Shown here one piece after another: positions 12,320-27,642 of a stretch of 64,000 bases of DNA (position 1 is the first letter of the stretch; each line of letters starts with the position of its first letter). This stretch comes from Mesobacillus jeotgali. Its GTDB lineage: Bacteria > Bacillota > Bacilli > Bacillales > Cytobacillaceae. The position numbers and the translations under genes are program-made. The stretch spans positions 124,001 through 188,000 of the forward strand of contig NZ_CP109811.1 in assembly GCF_014856545.2 (NCBI RefSeq), given 5' to 3'. The notes below the pieces were generated by a model. The model made no database searches. It saw nothing but the letters and a program-made list of their open reading frames with translations, and had not been told where the DNA came from.

Positions 12320-13507
12320 ATGGGAAAAGCTAAATTCGATCGTTCTAAGCCACACGTTAACATTGGTACAATTGGTCACGTTGACCATGGTAAAACTACT
12401 CTAACAGCTGCTATCACAACTGTTCTTTCAAAAGCAGGCGGCGGTGAAGCACGCGGTTACGACCAAATCGACGCTGCTCCAGAAGAGCGTGAGCGTGGAA
12501 TCACAATCTCAACTGCACACGTTGAGTACGAAACACCAAACCGTCACTATGCACACGTTGACTGCCCAGGACACGCTGACTATGTTAAGAACATGATCAC
12601 TGGTGCTGCTCAAATGGACGGCGGTATCCTAGTAGTATCTGCTGCTGACGGCCCAATGCCACAAACTCGTGAGCACATCCTTCTTTCTCGTCAGGTAGGC
12701 GTACCTTACCTTGTTGTATTCATGAACAAGTGTGACATGGTTGACGACGAAGAACTTCTTGAACTAGTAGAAATGGAAGTACGTGACCTTCTTTCTGAGT
12801 ACGACTTCCCTGGCGATGACATCCCAGTTATCAAAGGTTCTGCTCTTAAAGCTCTTGAAGGAGCTCCAGAATGGGAAGAAAAAATCAACGAGCTTATGGC
12901 TGCAGTTGATGAGTACATCCCAACACCAACACGTGACACTGACAAGCCATTCATGATGCCTGTTGAGGACGTATTCTCAATCACTGGCCGTGGAACAGTT
13001 GCTACTGGTCGTGTTGAGCGTGGACAAGTTAAAGTCGGTGACGTAATCGAAATCATCGGTCTTACTGAAGAGCCAAAATCAACTACTGTAACAGGTGTTG
13101 AAATGTTCCGTAAGCTTCTTGACTATGCTGAAGCTGGAGACAACATCGGTGCACTTCTTCGTGGTGTAGCTCGTGAAGATATCCAACGTGGTCAAGTACT
13201 TGCTAAGCCAGGTTCTGTTAAGCCACACACAAAGTTCACTGCTGAAGTATACGTTCTTTCAAAAGAAGAAGGTGGACGTCACACTCCATTCTTCACAAAC
13301 TACCGTCCACAGTTCTACTTCCGTACAACTGATGTAACTGGTATTTGTAACCTTCCTGAAGGCGTAGAAATGGTTATGCCTGGTGACAACATCGAAATGA
13401 CTGTTGAACTAATCGCTCCAATCGCTATCGAAGAAGGAACTAAGTTCTCAATTCGTGAAGGCGGCCGTACTGTAGGCGCTGGCGTTGTAGCTTCTATCCA
13501 AGAGTAA
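12320..13507 (+). CDS. tuf: Elongation factor Tu
   Basis: EF-Tu, 395 residues, delivers aminoacyl-tRNA to the ribosome as a GTP complex. Motifs are [11 protein letters not shown] (G1), DCPGHADY (G3) and [10 protein letters not shown] (G4), followed by two beta-barrel domains. The ribosome-binding site AAAGGAGG lies 9 bases before the ATG. Codon use is strongly biased toward the preferred set, as expected for one of the most abundant proteins. A strong terminator follows, so tuf ends the str-type operon. Confidence 0.99.
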   Translation: MGKAKFDRSKPHVNIGTIGHVDHGKTTLTAAITTVLSKAGGGEARGYDQIDAAPEERERGITISTAHVEYETPNRHYAHVDCPGHADYVKNMITGAAQMDGGILVVSAADGPMPQTREHILLSRQVGVPYLVVFMNKCDMVDDEELLELVEMEVRDLLSEYDFPGDDIPVIKGSALKALEGAPEWEEKINELMAAVDEYIPTPTRDTDKPFMMPVEDVFSITGRGTVATGRVERGQVKVGDVIEIIGLTEEPKSTTVTGVEMFRKLLDYAEAGDNIGALLRGVAREDIQRGQVLAKPGSVKPHTKFTAEVYVLSKEEGGRHTPFFTNYRPQFYFRTTDVTGICNLPEGVEMVMPGDNIEMTVELIAPIAIEEGTKFSIREGGRTVGAGVVASIQE

Positions 13508-13526
13508 TTTTTAATAGAAACAATGA

Positions 13527-13557
13527 AGCAGCTGGATGACGATCCAGCTGCTTTTTT
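13527..13557 (+). terminator. Rho-independent terminator after tuf
   Basis: AGCAGCTGGAT (13527-13537) and ATCCAGCTGCT (13542-13552) form an 11-pair stem with a 4-base loop, followed by TTTTT. It cleanly ends the rplGB-tuf operon. Confidence 0.95.
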
Positions 13558-13654
13558 ATATTTTCATGTGGTTTAGGACCTCAAAAAATTAATCAAGAAT
13601 TTCATGTTTCTTCTATATTATAAATATGCCAATCTCCGGGATGGGTTAGAAACA

Positions 13655-13998
13655 GGAAAGCGGTAAAAACTAAAGCGCTGCATTACCCGAAAATGGAAGA
13701 CGTAATTGAAACGGAAATCTAAAGCCTTGCATTGCCCGAAAGGAGCACATAAAAGAGAAAACGGTAAAAGCAGAAGCATTTCATTGCCCGAAAATGGAGC
13801 ATGAAAGAGAAAACGGTAAAAGAAGAAGCATTTCATTGCCCGAAAATGGAGCATGAAAGAGAGAACGGTAAAAGCAAAAGCAATTCTTTGCCCGAAAATG
13901 GAGCATAAAAGAGAAAACGGTAAAAGCAGAAGCTTGTTGCCCGAAGAAGGATCACCGAAATCAAAAAGGTAAAAGCAGAATCGCTGCCTTGCCTGTAA
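13655..13998 (+). repeat. Tandem repeat, 52-base period, about 7 units (family copy 1)
   Basis: A non-coding stretch between the tuf terminator and the rpsJ promoters. Units of the form CATTGCCCGAAAA...AAAACGGTAAAAGC recur with the CGG at 13661, 13712 (degenerate), 13762, 13814, 13866 and 13918, and a degenerate one near 13968. The central units are exactly 52 bases long. Within a unit CCG and CGG are 23 bases apart. The same period and spacing recur in the arrays at 39.0 and 62-63 kb. B. subtilis carries the gene ybaC at this position, which is missing here. Bases 13999-14115 hold nothing I can name. Confidence 0.9.
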
Positions 13999-14115
13999 TG
14001 AGTTAATAATAAATAATCCTCAAGTAAAACAACTTTAATAATTTCTTATGCTCTTCTATAACTCCACAGGAATTATTTTCTCCGCGTCCAAATAGTTAGA
14101 AATCTCTTTCCCTAC

Positions 14116-14144
14116 TTGTAAAATATCAATGCGCCCGCTATAAT
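14116..14144 (+). promoter_or_regulatory. Distal sigma-A promoter of the S10 operon (P1)
   Basis: TTGTAA (14116-14121), 17 bases, TATAAT (14139-14144). A transcript from here carries the full rpsJ leader, including the 5' half of a long-range stem that P2 transcripts lack. Confidence 0.7.
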
Positions 14145-14185
14145 AGTAAAAGTGTGTTAAACATAATTAAAAAGCGGAATACTTC

Positions 14186-14214
14186 TTGCATTTGGGTTAT
14201 GTTTTATGTATAAT
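14186..14214 (+). promoter_or_regulatory. Proximal sigma-A promoter of the S10 operon (P2)
   Basis: TTGCAT (14186-14191), 17 bases, TATAAT (14209-14214), 70 bases downstream of P1. Tandem promoters are plausible for this highly expressed operon. Confidence 0.7.
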
Positions 14215-14220
14215 AGACAA

Positions 14221-14654
<434 letters not shown>

Positions 14655-14692
14655 TAAATAAATCATTAAAATTCACAGGAGGTGTGACTGAA

Positions 14693-15322
14693 ATGACCAA
14701 AGGAATCTTAGGAAGAAAGATCGGTATGACTCAAGTATTTGCTGAAAACGGCGACCTTATCCCGGTTACTGTTGTAGAAGCTTCTCCTAACGTGGTGCTT
14801 CAAGTGAAATCTGCTGAGACAGATGGCTACGAAGCAATCCAGCTTGGCTTTGAAGACAAGCGCGAAAAGCTTTCTAACAAACCTGAAAAAGGCCACGTTT
14901 CAAAGGCAAACACTGCTCCTAAGCGCTTCGTAAAAGAATTCAACGGAGTCGATGTAGCAGGATATGAAGTTGGTCAGGAAGTCAAAGTTGATATTTTCGC
15001 AGAAGGCGATATCGTAGATGTTACAGGAATCTCAAAGGGTAAAGGTTTCCAAGGTGCTATCAAGCGTCACGGACAATCTCGCGGACCAATGGCTCACGGT
15101 TCTCGTTACCACCGCCGCCCTGGTTCAATGGGTCCTGTTGCTCCAAACCGCGTATTCAAGGGTAAATTGCTACCTGGACGCATGGGTGGAGAGCAGATCA
15201 CTGTTCAAAACCTGCAAATCGTTAAAGTTGACGCAGAGCGTAACCTTCTTCTAATCAAAGGAAACGTTCCTGGTGCTAGAAAAGCCCTTCTAAAAATCAA
15301 AGGTGCTGTAAAAGCTAAGTAA
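14693..15322 (+). CDS. rplC: 50S ribosomal protein L3
   Basis: L3, 209 residues, is an early 50S assembly protein whose loop approaches the peptidyl-transferase centre. The ATG at 14693 gives [16 protein letters not shown] and lies 8 bases after AGGAGGTG; an in-frame GTG at 14684 overlaps the ribosome-binding site and is rejected. The loop [13 protein letters not shown], near the glutamine that is methylated in other bacteria, is intact. It follows rpsJ closely in the S10 operon. Confidence 0.97.
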   Translation: MTKGILGRKIGMTQVFAENGDLIPVTVVEASPNVVLQVKSAETDGYEAIQLGFEDKREKLSNKPEKGHVSKANTAPKRFVKEFNGVDVAGYEVGQEVKVDIFAEGDIVDVTGISKGKGFQGAIKRHGQSRGPMAHGSRYHRRPGSMGPVAPNRVFKGKLLPGRMGGEQITVQNLQIVKVDAERNLLLIKGNVPGARKALLKIKGAVKAK

Positions 15323-15348
15323 TTTTTACAGGAAAGGAGGAAATAAGA

Positions 15349-15972
15349 ATGCCTAAAGTAGCATTATTCAGCCAAGCTGGTTCACAAGTTGGAGAAATCG
15401 AACTTAATGATTCAGTATTTGGTATTGAGCCTAACAACCACGTAATGTTCGAAGCAGTAGTTATGCAAAGAGCTTCATTACGTCAGGGAACTCATAAAAC
15501 TAAAATTCGTTCTGAAGTAGCGGGCGGTGGACGCAAACCATGGCGTCAAAAAGGTACTGGCCGTGCTCGTCAGGGATCTATCAGATCTCCACAATGGCGC
15601 GGAGGCGGTACTGTATTCGGACCAGTTCCACGCAGCTACAGCTATAAATTGCCTAAGAAAGTTCGTCGTTTAGCTATCAAATCTGCTTTATCATCAAAAG
15701 TACAATCTGAAAACATCTTTGTTCTTGAAAGCCTTGCTTTTGAAGCTCCAAAGACAAAGGAATTCAAAAACGTACTTAGCGGTCTTTCTGTTAACACGAA
15801 AGCATTGATCGTAACAGCAGGTCTTGAAGAGAACGTAGCACTTTCAGCGCGTAACATTCCTGGAGTAACTGTTGTTACTGCTGATGGAATCAACGTATTG
15901 GATGTTCTAAATCATGATAAGCTGATCATGACAAAAGCAGCTGTTGAAAAAGTAGAGGAGGTGCTTGCATAA
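15349..15972 (+). CDS. rplD: 50S ribosomal protein L4
   Basis: L4, 207 residues, binds 23S rRNA early and extends a loop into the exit tunnel. The loop region with [15 protein letters not shown], where macrolide-resistance changes arise, is wild type in form. In E. coli L4 represses the S10 operon; the equivalent leader was not recognised here. The stop overlaps the rplW start (TAATG), which implies translational coupling. Confidence 0.97.
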   Translation: MPKVALFSQAGSQVGEIELNDSVFGIEPNNHVMFEAVVMQRASLRQGTHKTKIRSEVAGGGRKPWRQKGTGRARQGSIRSPQWRGGGTVFGPVPRSYSYKLPKKVRRLAIKSALSSKVQSENIFVLESLAFEAPKTKEFKNVLSGLSVNTKALIVTAGLEENVALSARNIPGVTVVTADGINVLDVLNHDKLIMTKAAVEKVEEVLA

Positions 15973-16256
15973 TGGATGCACGCGATATCATTAAGCGCCC
16001 CGTTATTACAGAACGTTCTTCTGACCTAATGGCTGAGAAGAAATACACTTTCGAAGTTGATACTAGAGCTAACAAGACTCAAGTTAAAGATGCGATTGAA
16101 ACTATTTTCGGCGTTGACGTTGAAAAAGTTAACATCATGAACTACAAAGGTAAGTTCAAGCGTATGGGCAAGTTCGGCGGTTACACAAATAAGCGTCGTA
16201 AAGCAATCGTTAAACTTACTCAAGACAGCAAAGAAATCGAATTCTTCGAAGTATAA
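15972..16256 (+). CDS. rplW: 50S ribosomal protein L23
   Basis: L23, 94 residues, lies at the tunnel exit and docks trigger factor and signal recognition particle. The ATG shares one base with the rplD stop, and GAGGAGGTG inside rplD is its ribosome-binding site. Landmarks are [12 protein letters not shown] at the N-terminus and the basic extended loop [20 protein letters not shown] that contacts 23S rRNA. Confidence 0.97.
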   Translation: MDARDIIKRPVITERSSDLMAEKKYTFEVDTRANKTQVKDAIETIFGVDVEKVNIMNYKGKFKRMGKFGGYTNKRRKAIVKLTQDSKEIEFFEV

Positions 16257-16267
16257 TAATCCAATAA

Positions 16268-17116
<849 letters not shown>

Positions 17117-17119
17117 CGG

Positions 17120-17155
17120 GATTGAGCTACGGTTCGCGGGAACCGTAGGGCAATC
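17120..17155 (+). other. Long hairpin between rplB and rpsS
   Basis: CTACGGTTC (17127-17135) pairs with GAACCGTAG (17140-17148) around GCGG, and GATTG (17120-17124) pairs with CAATC (17151-17155) across a 2x2 internal loop. No T-run follows, and the rpsS ribosome-binding site starts 5 bases later. It fills almost the whole intercistronic gap. Confidence 0.7.
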
Positions 17156-17173
17156 ACGAAGGGAGGTTCAATC

Positions 17174-17452
17174 ATGGGTCGCAGCTTAAAAAAAGGACCT
17201 TTTGTTGATGAGCACTTAATCACAAAGATCGAAAAGTTAAATGAAACTGAAGGCAAGAAAGTTGTTAAAACTTGGTCTCGCCGTTCAACGATCTTCCCAC
17301 AATTCATCGGACACACTATTGCTGTCTACGATGGTCGCAAACATGTACCTGTTTATGTCACTGAAGACATGGTAGGCCACAAGCTTGGAGAATTCGCTCC
17401 AACTCGTACTTACAAAGGTCATGGTAATGACGATAAGAAAACAAGACGTTAA
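17174..17452 (+). CDS. rpsS: 30S ribosomal protein S19
   Basis: S19, 92 residues, forms a dimer with S13 in the 30S head and contacts the A-site tRNA. The N-terminal [15 protein letters not shown] and the conserved segment [21 protein letters not shown] are present. The ribosome-binding site GAAGGGAGGT lies between the upstream hairpin and the ATG, so the hairpin could influence initiation here. Confidence 0.97.
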   Translation: MGRSLKKGPFVDEHLITKIEKLNETEGKKVVKTWSRRSTIFPQFIGHTIAVYDGRKHVPVYVTEDMVGHKLGEFAPTRTYKGHGNDDKKTRR

Positions 17453-17470
17453 TGAGAGGAGGGCATCCAA

Positions 17471-17812
17471 ATGCAAGCTAAAGCTGTTGCAAGAACAGTT
17501 CGTATTGCTCCTCGTAAAGCTCGCTTAGTTCTAGATTTAATTCGAGGAAAGCAAGTTGGTGAAGCAGTTGCTATTTTAAACCTTACCCCAAAGGCAGCTT
17601 CTCCAATCGTAGAAAAAGTGTTGAAGTCTGCATTGGCAAATGCAGAGCACAACTATGAGATGGATGTTAATAACCTTGTCGTATCGGAAGCTTACGCTAA
17701 CGAAGGACCAACGTTGAAACGTTTCCGTCCACGTGCTATGGGCCGTGCAAGTGCTATTAACAAACGTACTAGCCACATTACTATCGTTTTATCAGAAAAG
17801 AAGGAGGGATAA
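17471..17812 (+). CDS. rplV: 50S ribosomal protein L22
   Basis: L22, 113 residues, touches all six domains of 23S rRNA and lines the exit tunnel with its beta-hairpin. The hairpin [20 protein letters not shown], where macrolide-resistance changes are found in other species, appears normal. The ATG follows GAGAGGAGGGCATCCAA. Three bases separate its stop from the rpsC GTG start, so the two are likely coupled. Confidence 0.97.
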   Translation: MQAKAVARTVRIAPRKARLVLDLIRGKQVGEAVAILNLTPKAASPIVEKVLKSALANAEHNYEMDVNNLVVSEAYANEGPTLKRFRPRAMGRASAINKRTSHITIVLSEKKEG

Positions 17813-17815
17813 TCA

Positions 17816-19098
<1,283 letters not shown>

Positions 19099-19117
19099 TT
19101 GAGAGGAGGTTCTCACA

Positions 19118-19381
19118 ATGAGTGAACGCAACCAACGCAAAGTTTATACTGGACGCGTAGTATCTGACAAGATGGACAAAACTGTTACTGTTCTTGTTGA
19201 AACATACAAAAAGCATCCTTTATACGGCAAGCGTGTAAAATACTCTAAGAAATTCAAAGCTCATGATGAGCAAAACGAGGCAAAAATCGGCGACGTAGTA
19301 CGTATCATGGAAACTCGTCCGCTATCTGCCACAAAACGCTTCCGCCTTGTAGAAGTGGTGGAAAAAGCTGTTATTATCTAA
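19118..19381 (+). CDS. rpsQ: 30S ribosomal protein S17
   Basis: S17, 87 residues, is a primary 16S rRNA-binding OB-fold protein needed for early 30S assembly. The ATG follows GAGAGGAGGTTCTCAC. Conserved segments are [17 protein letters not shown] and [24 protein letters not shown] sequence near the C-terminus. In the next gap TTCGGA and TCCGAA can form a weak 6-pair hairpin (19385-19407). Confidence 0.97.
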   Translation: MSERNQRKVYTGRVVSDKMDKTVTVLVETYKKHPLYGKRVKYSKKFKAHDEQNEAKIGDVVRIMETRPLSATKRFRLVEVVEKAVII

Positions 19382-19394
19382 TTGTTCGGATTAA

Positions 19395-19790
<396 letters not shown>

Positions 19791-19824
19791 TCTATTTCAA
19801 ATGCCTTTAAGGAGGTGCACACAG

Positions 19825-20136
19825 ATGCATGTAAAAAAAGGTGACAAAGTAATGGTCATCTCTGGTAAGGACAAAGGCAAAACAGGGATCATCCTTGAAG
19901 CTTATCCAAAGCAAAGCCGTGTTCTTGTAGAAGGAATCAACATCGTGAAAAAACACGCTAAGCCTTCTCAAGTCAATCCACAAGGTGGAATCTTGAACCA
20001 GGAAGCACCTATCCATGTATCAAACGTAATGCCTGTAGATCCGAAGTCTGGCAAGCCAACCCGAGTTGGTTACACTGTCGAGAACGGCAAGAAGGTACGC
20101 GTTGCTAAAAAATCCGGTGAAGTTCTAGATAAATAG
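19825..20136 (+). CDS. rplX: 50S ribosomal protein L24
   Basis: L24, 103 residues, is an initiator of 50S assembly at the tunnel exit. The ATG at 19825 follows AAGGAGGTGCACACAG and gives [19 protein letters not shown] with a KOW motif; an in-frame ATG at 19801 precedes the ribosome-binding site and is rejected. The length equals the B. subtilis protein. Confidence 0.97.
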   Translation: MHVKKGDKVMVISGKDKGKTGIILEAYPKQSRVLVEGINIVKKHAKPSQVNPQGGILNQEAPIHVSNVMPVDPKSGKPTRVGYTVENGKKVRVAKKSGEVLDK

Positions 20137-20162
20137 TCTATTGAAGAAGGGAGGTACAATCG

Positions 20163-20702
20163 ATGAACCGCCTAAAAGAAAAGTTCAACAATGAAATTAC
20201 TCCTGCTCTTATGAGCAAGTTTAACTATAAGTCAATCATGGAAGTTCCTAAACTTGAAAAGATCGTAATCAACATGGGTGTAGGTGACGCTGTTGCCAAC
20301 GCTAAAGCTCTTGATGTTGCAGTTGAGGAATTAGCAACGATCACTGGTCAAAAGCCAGTTGTAACTCGTGCTAAGAAATCAATCGCTGGCTTCCGCCTTC
20401 GTGAAGGTATGCCAATCGGTGCGAAAGTAACACTTCGCGGTGAGCGCATGTACGAATTCATCGACAAGTTAATTTCAGTATCTTTACCACGTGTACGTGA
20501 CTTCCGCGGTATCTCCAAGAAGTCTTTCGACGGACGCGGTAACTACACACTTGGTGTTAAAGAACAGTTAATCTTCCCTGAAATTGATTACGATAAAGTA
20601 AATAAAGTACGTGGCATGGACATTGTTATTGTAACGACTGCTAACACTGATGAAGAAGCTCGTGAACTATTAACACAATTCGGAATGCCATTTCAAAAGT
20701 AA
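20163..20702 (+). CDS. rplE: 50S ribosomal protein L5
   Basis: L5, 179 residues, binds 5S rRNA and, with L18, builds the central protuberance; it also forms bridge B1b with S13. The ATG follows GAAGGGAGGTACAATCG. Conserved features are [24 protein letters not shown] and the C-terminal [12 protein letters not shown] segment. The protein has no oddities. Confidence 0.98.
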   Translation: MNRLKEKFNNEITPALMSKFNYKSIMEVPKLEKIVINMGVGDAVANAKALDVAVEELATITGQKPVVTRAKKSIAGFRLREGMPIGAKVTLRGERMYEFIDKLISVSLPRVRDFRGISKKSFDGRGNYTLGVKEQLIFPEIDYDKVNKVRGMDIVIVTTANTDEEARELLTQFGMPFQK

Positions 20703-20712
20703 TCTCTAATAA

Positions 20713-20913
<201 letters not shown>

Positions 20914-20943
20914 AACTGAAAGCTCTGGAAGGAGGTAAATTAA

Positions 20944-21342
20944 ATGGTCATGACAGATCCGATTGCAGATTTGCTAACTCGTATTCGTAACGCGAATATG
21001 GTTCGTCACGAAAAACTAGAAGTACCTGCTTCTAACATTAAAAAAGAAATCGCTGAGATCCTTAAGCGTGAAGGTTTCGTGCGTGACGTTGAATATATCG
21101 AAGACAATAAGCAAGGTATCATCCGTATCTTCTTGAAGTACGGTGCAAACAATGAGCGTGTTATCACTGGTCTTAAGAGAATCAGTAAGCCAGGACTTCG
21201 CGTTTATGCAAAATCAACTGAAGTACCACGCGTACTTAACGGTTTAGGTATTGCTCTAGTATCAACTTCAAACGGCGTTTTAACTGACAAAGAAGCTCGC
21301 GCTAAGCAAGTGGGCGGAGAAGTTCTAGCATACGTTTGGTAA
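20944..21342 (+). CDS. rpsH: 30S ribosomal protein S8
   Basis: S8, 132 residues, is a primary binder of 16S helix 21; in E. coli it also represses the spc operon. The ATG at 20944 ([18 protein letters not shown]) is 7 bases after GGAGGT; a second ATG at 20950 is possible but would be too far from the site. The C-terminal [20 protein letters not shown] is typical of the family. Confidence 0.97.
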   Translation: MVMTDPIADLLTRIRNANMVRHEKLEVPASNIKKEIAEILKREGFVRDVEYIEDNKQGIIRIFLKYGANNERVITGLKRISKPGLRVYAKSTEVPRVLNGLGIALVSTSNGVLTDKEARAKQVGGEVLAYVW

Positions 21343-21374
21343 TAGATTTTTCTGAATGAATGGAGGTGCAACAA

Positions 21375-21911
21375 ATGTCACGCGTAGGTAAAAAACCAAT
21401 TGAAATTCCAGCTGGTGTTACTGTTACTCTTGATAACAATCACGTAACAGTAAAAGGACCAAAAGGTGAATTGTCTCGTACTTTTCACTCTGACATCGAA
21501 ATCAAGATCGAAGAGAACGTAATCAACATTTCTCGTCCAACTGATAACAAAGAACATCGTGCATTGCACGGAACGACTCGTGCGGTTCTTGCTAACATGG
21601 TTGAGGGTGTATCTAAAGGATTCGAAAGAGGTCTTGAGCTAGTAGGTGTCGGTTACCGTGCAGCTAAGCAAGGTAACAAGCTTGTACTTAACGTAGGATA
21701 CTCTCATCCGGTTGAAATCGAGGCAGAAAAAGGCCTTGAAATCGAAGTTCCTTCAAACACTAAGGTGATCGTAAAGGGAACTGACAAAGAGCGTGTTGGC
21801 GCATTGGCTGCTAACATCCGTGACGTACGTCCACCAGAGCCTTACAAAGGCAAAGGTATTCGTTATGAAGGCGAATATGTACGCCGCAAAGAAGGTAAAA
21901 CAGGTAAGTAA
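21375..21911 (+). CDS. rplF: 50S ribosomal protein L6
   Basis: L6, 178 residues, has two copies of one RNA-binding fold and supports the sarcin-ricin loop. The ATG at 21375 follows TGGAGGTGCAACAA and gives [12 protein letters not shown]; an in-frame start at 21360 lies ahead of the ribosome-binding site. The C-terminal [22 protein letters not shown] segment, the site of gentamicin-resistance changes in other species, is intact. Confidence 0.97.
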   Translation: MSRVGKKPIEIPAGVTVTLDNNHVTVKGPKGELSRTFHSDIEIKIEENVINISRPTDNKEHRALHGTTRAVLANMVEGVSKGFERGLELVGVGYRAAKQGNKLVLNVGYSHPVEIEAEKGLEIEVPSNTKVIVKGTDKERVGALAANIRDVRPPEPYKGKGIRYEGEYVRRKEGKTGK

Positions 21912-21943
21912 TGCCGCATAGGTTAACGAAAGGAGTGACGTAA

Positions 21944-22303
21944 ATGATTACGAAGGCTGATAAAAACGCTACTCGCCGTAAAAGACACGGTCGTGTCCGT
22001 GCGAAACTTAGCGGAACTGAAGCTCGTCCTCGTCTAAATGTGTTCCGTTCAAATAAGCACATTTATGCTCAACTAATCGACGATGTAAAGGGAGTAACTC
22101 TAGCGAGTGCTTCTACTTTAGATAAAGAAGTTAATGTTGAAGGCAATAACCTGGAAGCAGCAAAGCAAATCGGTGAATTGATCGCTAAGCGTGCTGTGGA
22201 AAAAGGTTATAAGTCAGTAGTATTTGACCGTGGCGGATACCTCTATCATGGCCGCGTTCAAGCACTTGCTGATGCTGCCCGCGAAAACGGCTTAGAATTT
22301 TAA
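21944..22303 (+). CDS. rplR: 50S ribosomal protein L18
   Basis: L18, 119 residues, carries 5S rRNA to the 50S subunit together with L5. The ATG at 21944 follows AAAGGAGTGACGTAA. Conserved features are [23 protein letters not shown] and [21 protein letters not shown]. The basic N-terminal tail binds 5S rRNA. No oddities seen. Confidence 0.97.
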   Translation: MITKADKNATRRKRHGRVRAKLSGTEARPRLNVFRSNKHIYAQLIDDVKGVTLASASTLDKEVNVEGNNLEAAKQIGELIAKRAVEKGYKSVVFDRGGYLYHGRVQALADAARENGLEF

Positions 22304-22306
22304 TAG

Positions 22307-22828
<522 letters not shown>

Positions 22829-22841
22829 GGAGGGAAATCAA

Positions 22842-23024
22842 ATGGCTAACAAATTAGAAATTACCCTCACTCGCAGCCTGATCGGCCGTCCGCAAGATCA
22901 GCGCGAAACAGTTAAGGCTCTTGGATTACGTAAAATGAACCAAACAGTTGAGCAACAAGATAATGCAGCAATCCGCGGCATGATCAACAAAGTTTCTCAC
23001 CTTGTTACTGTAAACGAAAAATAA
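22842..23024 (+). CDS. rpmD: 50S ribosomal protein L30
   Basis: L30, 60 residues, is a small 50S protein next to 5S rRNA. The family pattern [27 protein letters not shown] is visible in segments. The ATG is 13 bases after the rpsE stop, with AAGGAGGGAAATCAA spanning the junction, so it is likely coupled to rpsE. Confidence 0.96.
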   Translation: MANKLEITLTRSLIGRPQDQRETVKALGLRKMNQTVEQQDNAAIRGMINKVSHLVTVNEK

Positions 23025-23055
23025 TTTATCCTTTTTAAAATAAGGAGGTGCCAAC

Positions 23056-23496
23056 ATGAAACTTCATGAATTAAAGCCTGCAGAAGGTTCCCGTAAAGAA
23101 CGCAAGCGTCTAGGACGTGGTATCGGTTCTGGCCAAGGTAAAACTGCTGGTAAAGGTCATAAAGGTCAAAACGCTCGTTCTGGCGGCGGTGTACGCCCTG
23201 GTTTTGAAGGTGGTCAAACTCCTTTATTCCGACGCTTGCCGAAACGCGGTTTCACGAACATCAACCGCAAAGAGTACGCAGTCGTTAACCTTGATGCTCT
23301 AAACGTTTTCGAAGAAGGAACAGAAGTGACTCCAGAACTTTTAATCGAAACAGGTCTTGTCAAGAAGGAACTAGCAGGTGTTAAGATCCTTGCTAAGGGA
23401 AACCTTGAAAAGAAATTAACTGTTAAAGCTCATAAGTTCTCCTCTGCAGCCGAAGAAGCGATTAAAGCTGCCGGCGGTCAAACTGAGGTGATTTAA
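23056..23496 (+). CDS. rplO: 50S ribosomal protein L15
   Basis: L15, 146 residues, is a late-assembly 50S protein. The long basic N-terminal arm rich in Gly and Arg ([21 protein letters not shown]) threads into 23S rRNA, and the globular part follows. The ATG follows AAGGAGGTGCCAAC. The stop overlaps the secY start as TAATG, giving tight coupling between the last ribosomal gene of this block and the translocon. Confidence 0.97.
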   Translation: MKLHELKPAEGSRKERKRLGRGIGSGQGKTAGKGHKGQNARSGGGVRPGFEGGQTPLFRRLPKRGFTNINRKEYAVVNLDALNVFEEGTEVTPELLIETGLVKKELAGVKILAKGNLEKKLTVKAHKFSSAAEEAIKAAGGQTEVI

Positions 23497-24789
23497 TGTT
23501 CCAGACAATCTCCAATTTTATGCGCGTGGGTGAAATTAGAAATAAAATTCTCTTCACCCTTTTAATGTTGATTGTATTTCGTATCGGTACATTTATTCCT
23601 GTACCGAGCGTAAATGCAGATATTTTGAAAGCACAAGATGACATGAGTGTCTTCGGTGTGCTGAATACTTTCGGTGGCGGTGCGCTGCAGAACTTCTCGA
23701 TCTTCGCGATGGGAATCATGCCGTACATCACTGCTTCAATCATCATCCAGCTCTTGCAGATGGATGTTGTGCCAAAGTTTACCGAATGGTCCAAACAAGG
23801 AGAAGTCGGACGCCGTAAATTAGCTCAGTTTACCCGCTATTTCACGATCGTTCTTGGTTTTATCCAGGCACTAGGTATGTCTTATGGCTTTAACAATATG
23901 GCAGGTGGATTACTGATCCAGAATGCCGGTATCACAACTTACTTGCTGATTGCTGTTGTCCTGACAGCCGGAACTGCATTCCTGATGTGGTTAGGCGAAC
24001 AGATTACGGCAAAAGGCGTAGGAAATGGTATTTCAATTATTATCTTTGCAGGTATCGTTGCTGGTATTCCGACAATGGCCAACCAGATTTATGCACAGCA
24101 GTTCTCTGATGCAGGTGACGCTTTGTTCCTTCGTATCGTGACTATGCTGTTGATCCTATTGGCTGTTATCGCGATCGTGGTTGGAGTTATCTTCATCCAG
24201 CAGGCAACTCGTAAGATACCAATTCAGTACGCTAAACGCATGAGCGCAGGTAACAACGCGGTTGGCGGCCAGAACACTCACCTTCCATTGAAAGTGAATG
24301 CTGCTGGTGTTATCCCGGTAATCTTCGCGATTTCGTTTATCGTTACACCTCCGACAATCGCTCAGTTCTTCGGCACGAATGATGTGACACTCTGGATCCA
24401 GAAGACGTTTGATTATACACAGCCGATCGGTATGATCGTGTATGTGGCATTGATCATTGCGTTCACGTATTTCTATGCGTTCATCCAGGTGAATCCTGAA
24501 CAAGTTGCCGAAAATCTGAAGAAGCAAGGTGGATATGTCCCAGGCATCCGTCCGGGCAAAAACACACAGGAATACTTGACTAGGGTCCTTTACCGTCTGA
24601 CTTTCGTCGGCGCGATCTTCCTTTCAGTAATCTCTGTGCTGCCAGTATTTTTCATTCAATTTGCTGGTCTGCCTCAATCAGTACAGATTGGCGGAACAAG
24701 CTTGCTAATCGTGGTAGGCGTTGCGCTTGAAACGATGAAGCAGCTTGAAGCTCAGCTTGTAAAACGCCATTATAAAGGCTTTATAAAAT

Positions 24790-24791
<2 letters not shown>
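23496..24791 (+). CDS. secY: Preprotein translocase subunit SecY
   Basis: SecY, 431 residues, forms the membrane channel for protein export and insertion with SecE and SecG. Ten hydrophobic segments can be seen across its length. The conserved cytoplasmic loop with [19 protein letters not shown] sequence near residue 75 and the C5-C6 loops with [13 protein letters not shown] are present. The ATG overlaps the rplO stop. A hairpin in the gap after it separates the gene from adk. Confidence 0.98.
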
Positions 24792-25499
<708 letters not shown>

Positions 25500-25500
<1 letters not shown>

Positions 25501-26246
25501 TGATCGTTTGTAAAACCGCTCGTGAAATAGAGATTATGCGAGAAGCAGGTCGCATTGTAGCGATGACTCACCAGGAGTTGAAGAAGCATATTGCTCCTGG
25601 CATTACAACTAAAGAACTGGATGCAATTGCCGAGGATTTCATCCGCAAACAAGGTGCAACTCCTTCTTTTAAAGGTTATAATGGTTTTCGCGGCAGCATC
25701 TGTGCATCAGTTAATAACGAACTAGTTCACGGGATTCCTGGCGAACGGGTTCTGAACGAAGGCGACATCATCAGTATCGATATCGGAGCAAAGTACAACG
25801 GATACCACGGGGACTCTGCATGGACTTACCCGGTAGGAAAGATTGATGAGGAAGCCCAGCGTCTTTTGGACGTGACTGAAGAGTCTTTGTTCATAGGCTT
25901 GAAAGAAGCCAAGCCAGGGGAACGTCTTTCGAACATCTCCCATGCGATTCAAACGTATGTGGAATCAGAAGGCTTTTCTATTGTTCGTGAGTATGTCGGC
26001 CATGGAATTGGGCAAGAATTGCATGAGGACCCGCAAATTCCTCATTACGGACCTCCTAACAGAGGACCTAGGCTGAAGCCTGGTATGGTTCTATGCATAG
26101 AACCGATGGTGAATGCAGGAAGCCGCTATGTGAATACGTTAGCCGATGATTGGACTGTTGTAACGGTTGACGGTAAAATGTGTGCCCACTTTGAGCATAC
26201 AATCGCGATCACAGAAACTGGTTTTGAGATTTTAACAAAAGCCTGA
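25500..26246 (+). CDS. map: Methionine aminopeptidase, type I
   Basis: A 248-residue type I methionine aminopeptidase that removes the initiator Met from new proteins. The five metal ligands are D94, D105, H168, E201 and E232, and the substrate histidine H77 is present. The ATG shares a base with the adk stop (TAATG). It lacks the N-terminal SH3/zinc extension of eukaryotic type. The gene is followed by 225 bases without an evident gene. Confidence 0.97.
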
Positions 26247-26471
26247 TGAAGTGATTGGCCGTCTAGTTCTGTTTTTAGTCTTTAAATAGGCGGAAATGAG
26301 ATTTCTATGCGGACGGGATGCCAGCTTTATGTTATAATCATAAGGTTGAGTATTTCTCAATGATATTCTCAATTGCTTGCTGCTTAGAACGTGTCACCAA
26401 TAGGAAGCTACATTCCGTCAACGCGGAGTATATGATTTAATACGATTTGAATAAGGAAGGGAGACCAGTTT

Positions 26472-26690
26472 ATGGCGAAAGATGATGTAATTGAAATTGA
26501 AGGCACAGTATTGGAAACTTTGCCTAATGCAATGTTTAAGGTAGAATTAGAGAATGGTCATACAGTGTTGGCTCATGTTTCCGGCAAAATCAGAATGCAC
26601 TTCATTCGGATCCTGCCTGGAGATAAAGTAACAGTCGAGCTTTCTCCATATGATTTGACTCGCGGAAGAATTACTTACCGCTTTAAATAA
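26472..26690 (+). CDS. infA: Translation initiation factor IF-1
   Basis: IF-1, 72 residues, is an OB-fold protein that blocks the 30S A site during initiation. [22 protein letters not shown] and the C-terminal [13 protein letters not shown] are canonical. The ATG follows AAGGAAGGGAGACCAGTTT. The 225-base gap upstream has a TATAAT (26333-26338) without a good -35, so a separate promoter is uncertain. In B. subtilis a KOW-domain gene lies in this gap, and no intact one exists here. Confidence 0.97.
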   Translation: MAKDDVIEIEGTVLETLPNAMFKVELENGHTVLAHVSGKIRMHFIRILPGDKVTVELSPYDLTRGRITYRFK

Positions 26691-26697
26691 ACCGTGA

Positions 26698-26838
<141 letters not shown>

Positions 26839-26861
26839 TTCTAAAGGAGGTGCGCATCTAG

Positions 26862-27227
<366 letters not shown>

Positions 27228-27250
27228 TCCGTAAAGGAGGGTAACTTTAA

Positions 27251-27640
<390 letters not shown>

Positions 27641-27642
27641 TT

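Noticed and set aside
26333..26338. Promoter for infA
   Set aside because: TATAAT is present but no acceptable -35 lies 15-19 bases upstream, nor a TGn extension, so it is left out.
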